Source: Sneathiella sp. | Lineage (GTDB): Bacteria > Pseudomonadota > Alphaproteobacteria > Sneathiellales > Sneathiellaceae | Length of the DNA: 55,084 nt | Reading direction: 5' to 3' | Assembly (NCBI GenBank): GCA_017643685.1 | Contig: JAEPMY010000008.1 | Span: forward strand, 1 to 55,084 | Part shown: piece after piece, positions 36,829-46,389 of the stretch | How positions within the stretch are numbered: the first letter of the stretch is position 1 | How the letters are laid out: each line of letters begins with the position of its first letter | Program-made: the position numbers and the translations under genes | The notes under the pieces: model-generated | What the model was told of the DNA's origin: nothing | What the model saw: the letters and a program-made list of their open reading frames with translations, nothing else | Databases searched by the model: none

Positions 36829-38877
36829 ATGAATAATTTCAAAATTTTGTCAATCGCGGCGATCTGCATTTTGGCGCTTTTCTTCTTCATGGTGGAGAAG
36901 GAAATCGAGCGTCAGATTGTGTCCGCGGAAACGGCAAAACTAGAAGAAGAAACGCGAAGCGCAGCAGAAACCCTTCGCTCCAAAATCAACTTACGAATTG
37001 CACGAGATATTCATATTCTCTACGGCCTTCGGGCGTTGATAGAGACAAATCCAGATTTTACTCAGGAAGAATATTCCCGTTTTGCAGCCTCGGTGAAGGA
37101 ACATAGCCCCGGTATTCTCAATATTGCGGCTGCACCGGATTTGATCGTTCAGTATGTGTATCCGTTCGAAGAGAACAAAGCGGCTCTTGGTTTAGATTAT
37201 CGAACGGCACCAGCAGAGCAGCGACGTGCCGTTTTTCAGACAGTTCGGCAAGGGCGCCCCATTATTGCAGGCCCAGTAAAACTCGTTCAGGGAGGGGAAG
37301 GAATTGTCTTGCGCCTTCCTGTGTTTTCAATAGGAACGAATGGAAAAAAGTTACTATGGGGAGTGCTTGCCGCTCCTGTGGATTTACAGCAAATTTACAC
37401 TGATATTGAACTGACATCTTATCTTGAAGAGTATGAGTTATCTTTAAGAGGAAAAGACGGTCTAGGGCGAAATGGCGAGGTGTTTTTTGGAGATGGAGAT
37501 TTATTTCGCCCATCCGTCCAGGCTGTTCGTATGGATGTACCTCTCTTAAATGGGACTTGGGCGCTATCCATGAAACCCAAAGGGGGGTGGCCGACTATCG
37601 AGCAAATTAGTCCCTATATTCAGGCGTATTTTCTCGGTGGGTTTGTGTTGTCCGCGATCCTTTTCATATTCGTGTCTGGTTATTTCAGGCAACGGATTGA
37701 AGCTCGCCGTCAAACTGACCGGACGGTTCGGGAGAAGGCGGAATTTCTGGAAATTCTGGCACATGAAATTCGCTCGCCTCTGCAAGGGGTGCTGGCGGCG
37801 CAGCGCTATCTTTTGGATAACGGTTTGGATCGTCGGTTCCGTGAGCTTGTGAATACAGCCCAGGAAACAGGGGATTATATTGTTAGTTTGATCAATGACT
37901 ACCTGGACCTACAGCGGGCAGAAAATAATAACCTGAAAATTAATCCAGCCCCGACAGATGTGAGGGACTTGGTCTCCAATACGATAGATATGGTGACGGT
38001 GATGAATCAGAATGAAGGGGTGTCCCTCATTTCTGATGTGTCCGAAAGCGTTCCTGAATTTTTAATGCTGGATGCAAAGAAACTGCGTCAAATTCTGGTG
38101 AATGTGGTCGGAAACTCATTGAAATTTACGGACGCCGGTTACGTCCGCGTGAGAGTGCGCCACAATCTGGATGAAGCTGATCCTCGCTTGTTATTACAGA
38201 TAGAGGATAGTGGTATCGGTATCCCACCTGAAGCGCTTGAGACCTTGTTCGATCGATTCACCCGCAGTGAAGAAAGCGAGGCACGTCAGGGGTCAGGTCT
38301 TGGTCTGGCTATTGTTCAAAGCATTGTGGATGTATGGGGCGGTGAAATTGATGTCACCAGCCAAGTGGGTGAAGGAACGATTTTCCATATTGAAATACCT
38401 GCTGAAATCCTGTCAGAGCAGGATACCGATGGGTATCGTCATGAAAATGAACCACGAGAGCATTCAGATTACAGCCATCTTCGCGTTATCGTAGCGGATG
38501 ATATGCTTGTGAACCGGGCCTTGTTACAGGCACTTCTCACCCCTGTTGTTGCCAGTATCACCATTGCAGAAGATGGGCATGGTGTGATCAATGCGCTCGA
38601 AAGTCAGGAATTTGATTTGCTGCTGCTGGATGCCAGGATGCCAAATCTTTCGGGGGTTGAGGTGGCCCGTCAAATTCGCGGGGACAGTCGTTGGAGAGAT
38701 TTGCCGATCATTGGCCTGACCGGCGAAGAAAGTAATAGCAGTCATCAAGAGATGATAGATGCAGGTATGGACCGGGTGTTGATGAAACCTGTCGGACTTG
38801 AAGAATTACTGACAGAATTTGACCATTTATTGAAACCATATGATGGTCATCATATGAACAACATTTCTTCCGAATAA
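36829..38877 (+). CDS. Hybrid sensor histidine kinase with CHASE-type sensor and receiver domain
   Basis: 682 residues. Two transmembrane segments (about 4-22 and 266-288) enclose a periplasmic domain with the CHASE pattern (INLRIARDIHILYGLRALIE ... GLDYRTAPAEQR). In the cytoplasm: HisKA with His312 in AHEIRSPLQGV, HATPase_c (NVVGNSLKFT, DSGIGI, GSGLGLAIV), then a receiver domain (about 545-670) with phosphoacceptor Asp601 in LLLLDARMP and Lys in LMKPVG. It would sense a small extracellular ligand and pass phosphate to an unlinked phosphotransferase. GGAG precedes the ATG. It overlaps the CYTH gene tail to tail by 28 bases. Confidence 0.92.
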   Translation: MNNFKILSIAAICILALFFFMVEKEIERQIVSAETAKLEEETRSAAETLRSKINLRIARDIHILYGLRALIETNPDFTQEEYSRFAASVKEHSPGILNIAAAPDLIVQYVYPFEENKAALGLDYRTAPAEQRRAVFQTVRQGRPIIAGPVKLVQGGEGIVLRLPVFSIGTNGKKLLWGVLAAPVDLQQIYTDIELTSYLEEYELSLRGKDGLGRNGEVFFGDGDLFRPSVQAVRMDVPLLNGTWALSMKPKGGWPTIEQISPYIQAYFLGGFVLSAILFIFVSGYFRQRIEARRQTDRTVREKAEFLEILAHEIRSPLQGVLAAQRYLLDNGLDRRFRELVNTAQETGDYIVSLINDYLDLQRAENNNLKINPAPTDVRDLVSNTIDMVTVMNQNEGVSLISDVSESVPEFLMLDAKKLRQILVNVVGNSLKFTDAGYVRVRVRHNLDEADPRLLLQIEDSGIGIPPEALETLFDRFTRSEESEARQGSGLGLAIVQSIVDVWGGEIDVTSQVGEGTIFHIEIPAEILSEQDTDGYRHENEPREHSDYSHLRVIVADDMLVNRALLQALLTPVVASITIAEDGHGVINALESQEFDLLLLDARMPNLSGVEVARQIRGDSRWRDLPIIGLTGEESNSSHQEMIDAGMDRVLMKPVGLEELLTEFDHLLKPYDGHHMNNISSE

Positions 38878-39329
38878 GACATCACTTGATTTGAAAACCG
38901 CTTGTCCGCAGTTACTTCACTGCCAGCCCATGCAGGTAACTTAACATGCTCCGCTTCATCGGTAAGCTCAATCTCAGCGAGAACTAGTCCGGGAGAGGGG
39001 GAGGTGAATTCATCCACATCCCAAATCTGCCCAAATTCATCCCGCACTTTGTGGCGGGTTTTCTCTATGACGCGGCCAATTGCAGATGGTTTCTGCGCTT
39101 CCACATCACTGAGGGGAATTTCATATTCATACTCTGGGCGGGCAAGGATATTGGCGCTCACTGATGGGTATTTGATCGTGATATAGCCTTTATTTCCTTT
39201 GGTGCGCAGGCGTATCGTCGGGATCGAATCTTTGGGGGAGATATAAAATTGAACGATCTTTTTGTGATCTAAAATCTGATCCCGCCAACTCTCATTTTGA
39301 ACCAGATATTTCTTTTCAATTTCTAACAT
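38850..39329 (-). CDS. CYTH domain protein
   Basis: 159 residues, a stand-alone CYTH/triphosphate tunnel domain. The EIEKKYLV motif (residues 3-10; E-x-E-x-K) binds metal and triphosphate, and alternating charged strands such as RLRTKGNKGYITIKYP and YEYEIPL complete the tunnel. Such proteins are inorganic triphosphatases, thiamine triphosphatases or, rarely, adenylyl cyclases; the small single-domain form favours a triphosphatase. It is 33 bases downstream of the PAS kinase on the same strand, so the two are probably co-transcribed. Confidence 0.88.
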   Translation of the reverse strand: MLEIEKKYLVQNESWRDQILDHKKIVQFYISPKDSIPTIRLRTKGNKGYITIKYPSVSANILARPEYEYEIPLSDVEAQKPSAIGRVIEKTRHKVRDEFGQIWDVDEFTSPSPGLVLAEIELTDEAEHVKLPAWAGSEVTADKRFSNQVMSYSEEMLFI

Positions 39330-39362
39330 CAGACCCCCAGGATTTGTGCCTGAAAGCTAACA

Positions 39363-42086
39363 TCATGCAGCTGGCAGGTAAACGGAAATGGCTGTTCCGA
39401 CACCAAGTTCAGATTTCACCCGAACGGTACCGCCTGATTGTTTTGCAAATCCCATAATCATACTGAGGCCAAGGCCACTTCCCTGACCAACTGGTTTGGT
39501 GGTGAAAAAGGGGTCAAAAATGGCGTCCTGGATATCCTCTGGAATTCCGGATCCGTTATCTTCAACGGTCAGGCAGATATACTCCCCTGGAGTAAGTTGA
39601 AGTCGCTCCTGATCACTTTCAGTTACCTGACAATTACTAGTGCGGACGACAATTTCACCGCCATCTGACATCGCGTCCCGGGCGTTCAAAAACATATTTA
39701 AAACTGCATTTTCCACCTGATTTGGGTCGGCCTTGGTTTCTCTCAAGTTCTTATGATGCTCTACCTGAATATCGATATCAGCACCGATTGTCCGGCGGAT
39801 GAGTGACAACATATTGTCAACTTGCTTATTAATGCAAATTCGGGTGGGCGCCAGAGGTTGATTCTGAGCATATGCCAACATTTGATGAGTTAATTCAGCA
39901 CCGCGATTACTTGCAGAGATGATATTCTGGACTTTCGTGCAACCGGCCTTATCCTTCTGTTCCAACAAATCTTCGTAAAGCATTTCTGCATTGCCAAGAA
40001 CAATGCCAAGGAGATTATTAAAATCATGGGCGATGCCACCTGTCAGGCCACCGATTGCTTCTAGTTTTTGGGATCTGTTGATTTGCACTTCCAGTTTTAT
40101 ACGTTCAGTAACATCTGTGTCATAACCGCGATATCCTTCGAAATTGCCGTCTAGATCGAAAAGTGGAATAGCAGAAGAGTTGAACCAGCGTTTATCCCCT
40201 GTGTTCGGATTAATTCTGGGGAATTCAATACCTTTAAAGGCACGCTTTTCATTTAGGCAAGCCAACATCTCCTGAATAGGTGCTGTTTCTTTTTCAGTGT
40301 CCGTGAAGACATCTGAAATGTGACGGCGCAGATACCAACTTGTTTTATGACCGAGCAATTCTTCAATATCGGAGGAGATATAGGAAAAATAACCGTTTGT
40401 ATCCAGTTCCCAAAAAACATCAGAGACGAAAAGGGCGAGATCTTTAAAGCGCTTCTGGTTTAAATGAAGAGCATCTTCGAGCTGCTTTCGCTCAGTTACA
40501 TCGCGAGATATGCCAAAGATGGTCTCAATGTTACCTTCTTCGTCATAGATGCCTTCAGCGCGACCCTGGATGAAGATTTCTTTGTCCCCAAAGAGTGCCC
40601 GATGTTCCAGATCAAAAGACGTTTTTGCTTCTATTCCGTCTAATATGGTGCGTTCCAAGCGCCCGTACTCTTCGTCAGGGAAGATCTTGAGGAGCTCTTG
40701 ATACGGAATCTCTCGAACTCCCGTCTTAAGCCCCATGAGTTTGGCAAGCTGCTCTGAGGGGCGGAAAATACCGCCCCGGAAATCATATTCCCAGTGTCCC
40801 GCCCGGAATAGACGTTGGGCATTTTGAAGTTGTTTCTTCTGAGTTTCCAGTTTTTCCAGAAGCTGCCGCAGGTCAGTTTCATCGCGTGTGGTAAATAGGG
40901 TGGCGGGCCGATTATCCCATTCAACAGAAGCAAAGGTGACATCTGCATAGAATATGGTGCCATCCATACGAACCATACGGCAACTGAAGCGATGTTTCTG
41001 GTCATCTTTAAATTGGTTGATCTGACCGGAAATCGTGGGCAGGTCTGCTTCAAAAATAAAGTTAAGATAAGGGGTTTGGATAATCTGCTGTTGATTATCG
41101 GCCTTGAATAGATCGAGGACTTTTTCGTTAGCAAAGACGATTTTACCATCTTGCATGATCGCAATGGCATCTGGGCTTGCTTCCAACAGATGTCGATATG
41201 TTTTCTCTCTGTTCCTAATCCGCTCTTCTGCTTGTTTGAACAAAGTTATATCGGTAAGGCTAGCAACCCAGCCACCGCCGGGAAGTGGATGCTCTCGAAT
41301 TCGAATGGCGCGTCCGTTATTTAAAGTGGTATCAATCTGCTTGACCTCACCTCGGCGCATGCCAAGCCGGTTCTGGATCCATTCTTCTTCTTTACCCTCC
41401 ACATCTGGCATGTAACCGCTGTAGGCAACTACTTGTAGGATATCAGCAAAGTTTGCTCCAACTTTCAAATGTCCGGTTAGCCAAGGATAAAATTCTAGGT
41501 GATTGGGGCTGAAAGCCACTACGCGGTCTTGCTCATCATAAATAATATAAGAGTCGAGTGTCACATCCATGGACGCACTGAAATAGGCTGCACTTTGGGC
41601 CGTTTTCTGGTTTTTTTCAGTTTCATTTTGGTGTTCGTCAATTAAAGCGCCAATTTGATGACGTAGAAAACTGGCAGAACAGGAGGTGATTTTTTGTTCG
41701 GCGGGCAGATTCTGATTAGCATGATACCCGAGAAGGACGGCTCCATTTTCTACCCCTGTCGGTGTTGTCGTCATGATTACGACATATCGATCATAGATAT
41801 CAGAAGCAGGGAAGGGTCGAGGCTGTGAGTGGAGTTCAATCTCCCAACAAGGAGGCCTGTTGTCAGGGCGGCGTAGTTCAGCATAGCCAATTACAGTTTG
41901 CTCACCGTTAAAGTCAATGGGCCTTAGATAGGTTCCGGATTCATGTAGAATATAACAGTCTGCCGTTTTGTAGTTGGATGCCTCAAGTAGGGTGTGCCTA
42001 AAACTGTCGACCTTCGTTGCAAGGCTTCCTTTCGACCGATAAAGGCTGCCAACAATTGAGTCCCAATCTACGCTTACATATACCAT
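39363..42086 (-). CDS. Multi-PAS sensor histidine kinase
   Basis: About 907 residues and no clear transmembrane segment after the chosen start, so cytoplasmic. The N-terminal 200 residues are not recognised. Next come PAS domains (about 215-290, 305-415, 445-550, 565-690; endings such as [13 protein letters not shown] and [13 protein letters not shown] mark PAC segments). Then a HisKA of the [15 protein letters not shown] type with His near 687, and HATPase_c with [21 protein letters not shown] and [10 protein letters not shown]. It lacks a receiver domain. The start is uncertain: ATG at 42086 skips an odd hydrophobic 23-residue stretch that begins at 42155. Co-directional with the CYTH gene. 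Confidence 0.88.
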   Translation of the reverse strand: MVYVSVDWDSIVGSLYRSKGSLATKVDSFRHTLLEASNYKTADCYILHESGTYLRPIDFNGEQTVIGYAELRRPDNRPPCWEIELHSQPRPFPASDIYDRYVVIMTTTPTGVENGAVLLGYHANQNLPAEQKITSCSASFLRHQIGALIDEHQNETEKNQKTAQSAAYFSASMDVTLDSYIIYDEQDRVVAFSPNHLEFYPWLTGHLKVGANFADILQVVAYSGYMPDVEGKEEEWIQNRLGMRRGEVKQIDTTLNNGRAIRIREHPLPGGGWVASLTDITLFKQAEERIRNREKTYRHLLEASPDAIAIMQDGKIVFANEKVLDLFKADNQQQIIQTPYLNFIFEADLPTISGQINQFKDDQKHRFSCRMVRMDGTIFYADVTFASVEWDNRPATLFTTRDETDLRQLLEKLETQKKQLQNAQRLFRAGHWEYDFRGGIFRPSEQLAKLMGLKTGVREIPYQELLKIFPDEEYGRLERTILDGIEAKTSFDLEHRALFGDKEIFIQGRAEGIYDEEGNIETIFGISRDVTERKQLEDALHLNQKRFKDLALFVSDVFWELDTNGYFSYISSDIEELLGHKTSWYLRRHISDVFTDTEKETAPIQEMLACLNEKRAFKGIEFPRINPNTGDKRWFNSSAIPLFDLDGNFEGYRGYDTDVTERIKLEVQINRSQKLEAIGGLTGGIAHDFNNLLGIVLGNAEMLYEDLLEQKDKAGCTKVQNIISASNRGAELTHQMLAYAQNQPLAPTRICINKQVDNMLSLIRRTIGADIDIQVEHHKNLRETKADPNQVENAVLNMFLNARDAMSDGGEIVVRTSNCQVTESDQERLQLTPGEYICLTVEDNGSGIPEDIQDAIFDPFFTTKPVGQGSGLGLSMIMGFAKQSGGTVRVKSELGVGTAISVYLPAA

Positions 42087-42240
42087 GCACGAACGCCTAC
42101 TCACACAAATTACAAAACAGATACATACCGACCATATGGTTGATATGTAGGGCATAAATTAAATATTATTTAATTCAGCTTATTCGAATTCAAAAGTGTA
42201 CATTAGACAAGTAAATAAAAATTTACCGATGTTTAGCCTT

Positions 42241-43308
42241 TTAAGAGTTTGGTCCCAGGATTTCTTTGCGCTTTGGTTGATTTTGAGTGTTTTTTTGGCT
42301 CCATCGGCTTGGGTCAAACGGGGCAAGGTTGGAAAAAAACTGATCTGCGCTTTTCTCCCATGTGTAATTCAGTGCAAAATCCCGGCAGGATTTTGGGTCC
42401 AGTTTTAGGGCTTTATGCGCAGCCCGCTCCAGATCTTCATCAAGAACACCAACGGGAGCCTCTCCAATAACATCCAACGGGCCGGTTACCGGGTAAGCCG
42501 CGACAGGAACCCCAGAGGCCAAAGCTTCCAATAAGACAAGGCCGAATGTATCTGTTCTGCTTGGGAACATGAATACATCAGCGGATGCATAATGTTCGGC
42601 AAGCTCCTCTCCCTCTTTCATGCCGAGGAAGTAGGCTTTGGGGTATTTTTCTTCGAGCATGGCCCTTTGCGGACCGTCGCCCACGACAACCTTACTACCG
42701 GGCAGGTTCAGTTTTAGAAAAGCTTCGATGTTTTTCTCAACAGCCACCCGACCTACATACATGAAAATAGGGCGAGGTAGATCTTGAAGTTGTTTTTCCC
42801 GAGGGTAAAAGAGGCTTATATCAATTCCTCGAGACCACCGTTTAATATTATTAAATCCCCGTGCTGTCAGAGATTTTTCAAGTGTCGGGGTAGCGACCAT
42901 CAAACATTTTGAAGGTTTGTGGAACCATTTCAAAAACGCGTACCCAACGGACAGTGGCAACATCGTCCGTGCTTTTACATATTCTGCAAATAGCGTGTGA
43001 AAAGCGGTCGTAAACGGAATATTGTTTTTAATACAGTATCGCCGCGCCGTCATGCCGAGGGGGCCTTCGGTCGCGATGTGAATGGCACTTGGGCGCGCCT
43101 CTTCAATCATTTGCATAACCTTTTTTCCGGCAAAAAGGCTTAGCCGAATTTCCGGATATGTTGGACAGGGAATGGTTTTGAACAGATTTGGGGTAATGGT
43201 GATGATCTCATGCCCCCGACTTTCAAGTTCTGCTTTTAATTGGGTTAGCGTCCGAACGACACCATTGATTTGAGGCGTCCAAGCGTCAGAGACGATGATG
43301 CAACGCAT
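42241..43308 (-). CDS. agt: GT4 glycosyltransferase, probable Agt (diacylglycerol glycosyltransferase)
   Basis: About 355 residues, GT-B fold. The N-terminal half begins IIVSDAWTPQINGVVRTL and has ATEGPLG; the C-terminal half has the nucleotide-sugar motif FMFPSRTDTFGLVLLEALASGVP. Sequences of this type include SQDG- and mannosyl-lipid enzymes. Its position directly after a PlcP-type phosphoesterase matches the plcP-agt pair that makes glucosyl- or glucuronosyl-diacylglycerol in phosphate-starved marine alphaproteobacteria. The sugar donor cannot be told. ATG 43308 follows AGGAAAAAGA and lies 64 bases inside the upstream gene. Confidence 0.82.
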   Translation of the reverse strand: MRCIIVSDAWTPQINGVVRTLTQLKAELESRGHEIITITPNLFKTIPCPTYPEIRLSLFAGKKVMQMIEEARPSAIHIATEGPLGMTARRYCIKNNIPFTTAFHTLFAEYVKARTMLPLSVGYAFLKWFHKPSKCLMVATPTLEKSLTARGFNNIKRWSRGIDISLFYPREKQLQDLPRPIFMYVGRVAVEKNIEAFLKLNLPGSKVVVGDGPQRAMLEEKYPKAYFLGMKEGEELAEHYASADVFMFPSRTDTFGLVLLEALASGVPVAAYPVTGPLDVIGEAPVGVLDEDLERAAHKALKLDPKSCRDFALNYTWEKSADQFFSNLAPFDPSRWSQKNTQNQPKRKEILGPNS

Positions 43309-44102
43309 TCTTTTTCCTGTTCTGTCTGGGGAGTGGTGATTTTTTGAAAAGAAGGGGTCATCCAATGAAGAATTTCAAGGCGTCCATCTTCATGTTCTAC
43401 AAGGGCAGAACAGCTTTCAACCCAATCACCATCGTTACAATACAATACCCCGTTAATATCGCGTATTTCAGGGTGGTGGATATGGCCACAGATCACACCA
43501 TCTGCGCCTTTTTCGCGAGCTACTTCAGCCAGCGCGTCTTCAAAATCAGCGATAAACTGAACGGCATTTTTGACCTTCAGCTTTAAATATGCGGAGAGTG
43601 ACCAATAGGGGTAGCCGAGCTTTTCCCGGATCGCATTGACAAAGTCATTCAAGCGAAGACAGATGCCATAAGCCCAATCACCAAGGAGTGCCAACCATTT
43701 GGCGTACTTGACGACCACATCAAATTCGTCGCCATGCAGGATTAGAAACTTTTTGCCATCGGCCGTTTCATGCATCATTTCGCGGGCAACTTTAATGTCA
43801 CCAAAGTCATGCTCCACATATGAGCGGGCAAAGCTGTCATGGTTGCCGGGGATGAAATAGACTTGTGTGCCCTTACGCGCTTTTCGAAGGATTTTCTGAA
43901 CCACATCGTTATGCGCTTGCGGCCAGAACCAATTTCGCCGCAGCGCCCAGCCGTCGATAATGTCGCCCACAAGATAGAGCTTTTCACTTTCGGTATTTTT
44001 CAGGAAATCGAGGAGAAAAGCAGCCTTGCAACCCGGCGTTCCAAGGTGAATATCGGAAATCCAGATGGATTTGTATTTTCTGGGTGTCGTTAAGGCATTC
44101 AT
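43245..44102 (-). CDS. plcP: PlcP-type metallophosphoesterase (intracellular phospholipase C)
   Basis: About 285 residues. Calcineurin-like metal motifs: WISDIHLGTPGCKA, LYLVGDIIDGW, IPGNHDSF, LHGDEFD and GHIHHPE. It is often labelled UDP-2,3-diacylglucosamine diphosphatase, but the WFWPQAHNDVVQKILRKARKG region and the glycosyltransferase neighbour match PlcP. That enzyme releases diacylglycerol from membrane phospholipids when phosphate is scarce. A separate LpxH role cannot be excluded. A GTG at 44111 is an alternative start; AGGAAG lies before both. The C-terminal tail overlaps the glycosyltransferase start. Confidence 0.82.
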   Translation of the reverse strand: MNALTTPRKYKSIWISDIHLGTPGCKAAFLLDFLKNTESEKLYLVGDIIDGWALRRNWFWPQAHNDVVQKILRKARKGTQVYFIPGNHDSFARSYVEHDFGDIKVAREMMHETADGKKFLILHGDEFDVVVKYAKWLALLGDWAYGICLRLNDFVNAIREKLGYPYWSLSAYLKLKVKNAVQFIADFEDALAEVAREKGADGVICGHIHHPEIRDINGVLYCNDGDWVESCSALVEHEDGRLEILHWMTPSFQKITTPQTEQEKECVASSSLTLGRLKSMVSFGR

Positions 44103-44257
44103 AAACGTCACGACTTCCTAATTAACCAGCGTATTTCACAGAATCGTCACCAAATAGTTGGAAATCGGTAATCAATTCATACAAGTATAATCCCGCAGTC
44201 ACGCTGCAAATTAATGACTGCTAAATGATGGTTTTATGGCGAAAGGAAGTCGCTTAA

Positions 44258-45145
44258 GTGACACAAAGAACCCGACTTATGGTGATCCATAATCCGGCGT
44301 CAGGGGCCAAAAATGCCAGACGTTTTGCCAAGGCCATTAACGCGTTGGTGGAGAGAGGGTGTTCCATTGACATTCGAAAAACCACGGGGCCCGGCCACGC
44401 AGAAGAGCTAGCCCGGATGGCAACCCAAATCCCGGCGCGACCCGAAGCTGTGATTGTCGCGGGCGGTGATGGAACATTGGCAGAGGTCGCACAAGGGCTG
44501 CGCGGTAGCGATTTGCCGATGGGGGTTATTCCGCTTGGGACCGCAAATGTATTTGCGCATGAAATTGGGTTGAAATCTGGTAATGGAGCAGTTGCTGATG
44601 CCATCATGGGCGGGCCGTCCGTTCCAATTTTTCCGGGCCTTGCAGATGGTCAGCGATTTTTGCTGATGGTGGGATCTGGCTATGACAGCCATGCGGTCTG
44701 CGCGCTTGTTTCAGCGGAGAAGAAAAAGTGGGGGGCGCTTGCTTATCTTTTTGCCGCACTTCGGGTTCGTGGTGATTTTAAAACTTTTGATGTGCGGGTG
44801 AGCACGCCAAGCGATGAGCTGAGAGGGGCGAGTATTATAATCTCGCGGGCCCGCCATTTTGGGGGTCCATTCTGCGCTTTTCCGGATGCGGATTTGACCC
44901 AGCCGGTTCTCAACACTTTAGTTCTTAAAAATGCGGGTGTTGGGTCGGCCCTTAAATATGGGTTTGCATTGTTATTGGGGACGTTGGATCGCTTCACGAT
45001 GGTAGAGCGACTGTCCACAACCGATTGTCTGCAACTAGAAAGCCAAAAACCGGGGAATTTCCAAATGGATGGTGATGGCTGCGAAAGGCAGCAGATCACC
45101 GTTTCCGTGGATACAGAAGCATTATATGTGCTGATGCCTCAATAA
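44258..45145 (+). CDS. Diacylglycerol kinase family lipid kinase
   Basis: 295 residues, GTG start at 44258 preceded by GGAAG. The DAGK catalytic fold shows MVIHNPASGAKNARRF, the nucleotide motif VIVAGGDGTLAEVAQGL and IPLGTANVFAHEIGL, and a C-terminal beta domain with QMDGDG. It phosphorylates a lipid such as diacylglycerol or a related alcohol. Divergent from plcP across about 155 bases, it could return DAG made by PlcP to phosphatidate, or serve an unrelated lipid. The metal and ATP residues appear intact. Confidence 0.88.
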   Translation: MTQRTRLMVIHNPASGAKNARRFAKAINALVERGCSIDIRKTTGPGHAEELARMATQIPARPEAVIVAGGDGTLAEVAQGLRGSDLPMGVIPLGTANVFAHEIGLKSGNGAVADAIMGGPSVPIFPGLADGQRFLLMVGSGYDSHAVCALVSAEKKKWGALAYLFAALRVRGDFKTFDVRVSTPSDELRGASIIISRARHFGGPFCAFPDADLTQPVLNTLVLKNAGVGSALKYGFALLLGTLDRFTMVERLSTTDCLQLESQKPGNFQMDGDGCERQQITVSVDTEALYVLMPQ

Positions 45146-45203
45146 GGTCTGTTTTCTGATCACCGGACAGGGTAGATTGACGCCTTCACCATAGGCGGAG
45201 TTG

Positions 45204-46385
45204 ATGGAAAACACCTATACCCACCGATCGGCCAGCGTTCGTCTGTCCGGCTATTACACAGCATTTTTTGCGATCTATGGCATTGCCATCCCGCTCTGGC
45301 CGCGCTGGTTAGAGGCGGAAATTTCGCTCACCTATGTGGGGGTGGTCCTTGGGGTTTCTTATTGGCTGAAGCTGATCATTGTGCCGGTGACATCCTGGAT
45401 TGCGGATGCCGTGGGGGATCGCCGTCAGGTAATGATTTCACTCGCTGTTCTGCTCACAATACTCATTGCGCTTATGCCCTTTTTCGAAGGATGGGTCGCC
45501 TTTGCGGTTTTGTGGGGGCTCGGCGGTGCGTTTTTATCGACGGGCATTCCGTTGTCAGATGGCCTCACCATGCGAATGGGACATCTGGTTGGTATTGAGT
45601 TTGGTAAGGTTCGGCGCTGGGGCTCCTTTGCCTTTATGCTCAGCGCACTCGCGGTTGGTGCTCTGGCGGATCATTACGGCGATGATGTGATTTACTGGGC
45701 GATGCTGGTCACTGCATTAGGATTGGTCGTGGCATCTTATTTAGTACCGGCTATTCATACGCCTCCCATGAAGGATAAAGCCCCGCTTTTAGAGCCGTTG
45801 AAGCTCCCCAATTTTCCGCTGTTCTTGGTAACGGTCGCACTTCTTTTGTCAACTCACGCCGCGCTTTATGGGTTCAGTGCCATTTACTGGAAATCCCTTG
45901 GGTATAGTAACCTAGTGATTACGCTTTTATGGATGGCAGGCGTTCTGGCGGAAATCGGTATGTTTTCCATATCGGGTAGGCTAATCGATAGATTTGGGGC
46001 GATGCCGATGATCGTTGTCGCGGGGATCGGTGGCATTATTCGGTGGTGCCTAATTGCGTATGCAACAAGTTTGCCGTTGATTTTAACAGCCCAGATTTTC
46101 CACGCTTTTACCTTCGCCCTGCTTTACATGTCTTTGATCGCTTATATGAGCAAGCGTGTGCCTGCCGCAATCTCTGCCTCGGCTCAAGGGCTCTATGACA
46201 GCCTCTCAATGGGAGTGTTTTTTGGGATCCTGACCATGTCAGCCGGGCTGCTTTTTGATATGAACCCGAGCTACAGTTTCCTTGCAATGGCAGGTTGTTC
46301 CGCTATTGGGACAGGACTGGCCGTTATCCTGCTGGTGAAAGTTCGCCGATTTGAGCGAGCAGAAACTGAACAAACCCCAACATAG
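45204..46385 (+). CDS. MFS transporter, HcaT/phenylpropionate-permease type
   Basis: About 393 residues, 12 membrane segments. The N-terminus SVRLSGYYTAFFAIYGIAIPLWPRWL and the loop WIADAVGDRRQVM match the MFS_1-like group that includes E. coli HcaT; a charged GRLIDRFGAMP loop opens the second half. The substrate is unknown. ATG 45204 is preferred over TTG 45201, since GGCGGAG ends at 45200. It is convergent with the nitronate monooxygenase gene (4 bases apart) and follows the lipid kinase by 58 bases. Confidence 0.88.
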   Translation: MENTYTHRSASVRLSGYYTAFFAIYGIAIPLWPRWLEAEISLTYVGVVLGVSYWLKLIIVPVTSWIADAVGDRRQVMISLAVLLTILIALMPFFEGWVAFAVLWGLGGAFLSTGIPLSDGLTMRMGHLVGIEFGKVRRWGSFAFMLSALAVGALADHYGDDVIYWAMLVTALGLVVASYLVPAIHTPPMKDKAPLLEPLKLPNFPLFLVTVALLLSTHAALYGFSAIYWKSLGYSNLVITLLWMAGVLAEIGMFSISGRLIDRFGAMPMIVVAGIGGIIRWCLIAYATSLPLILTAQIFHAFTFALLYMSLIAYMSKRVPAAISASAQGLYDSLSMGVFFGILTMSAGLLFDMNPSYSFLAMAGCSAIGTGLAVILLVKVRRFERAETEQTPT

Positions 46386-46389
46386 AGCT

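Noticed and set aside
44103-44257. Pho box controlling plcP and the lipid kinase
   Set aside because: CTGTGAA and CAGTCAT pieces occur but without a second copy at 11-base spacing; too weak to call. A PhoB motif scan would decide.
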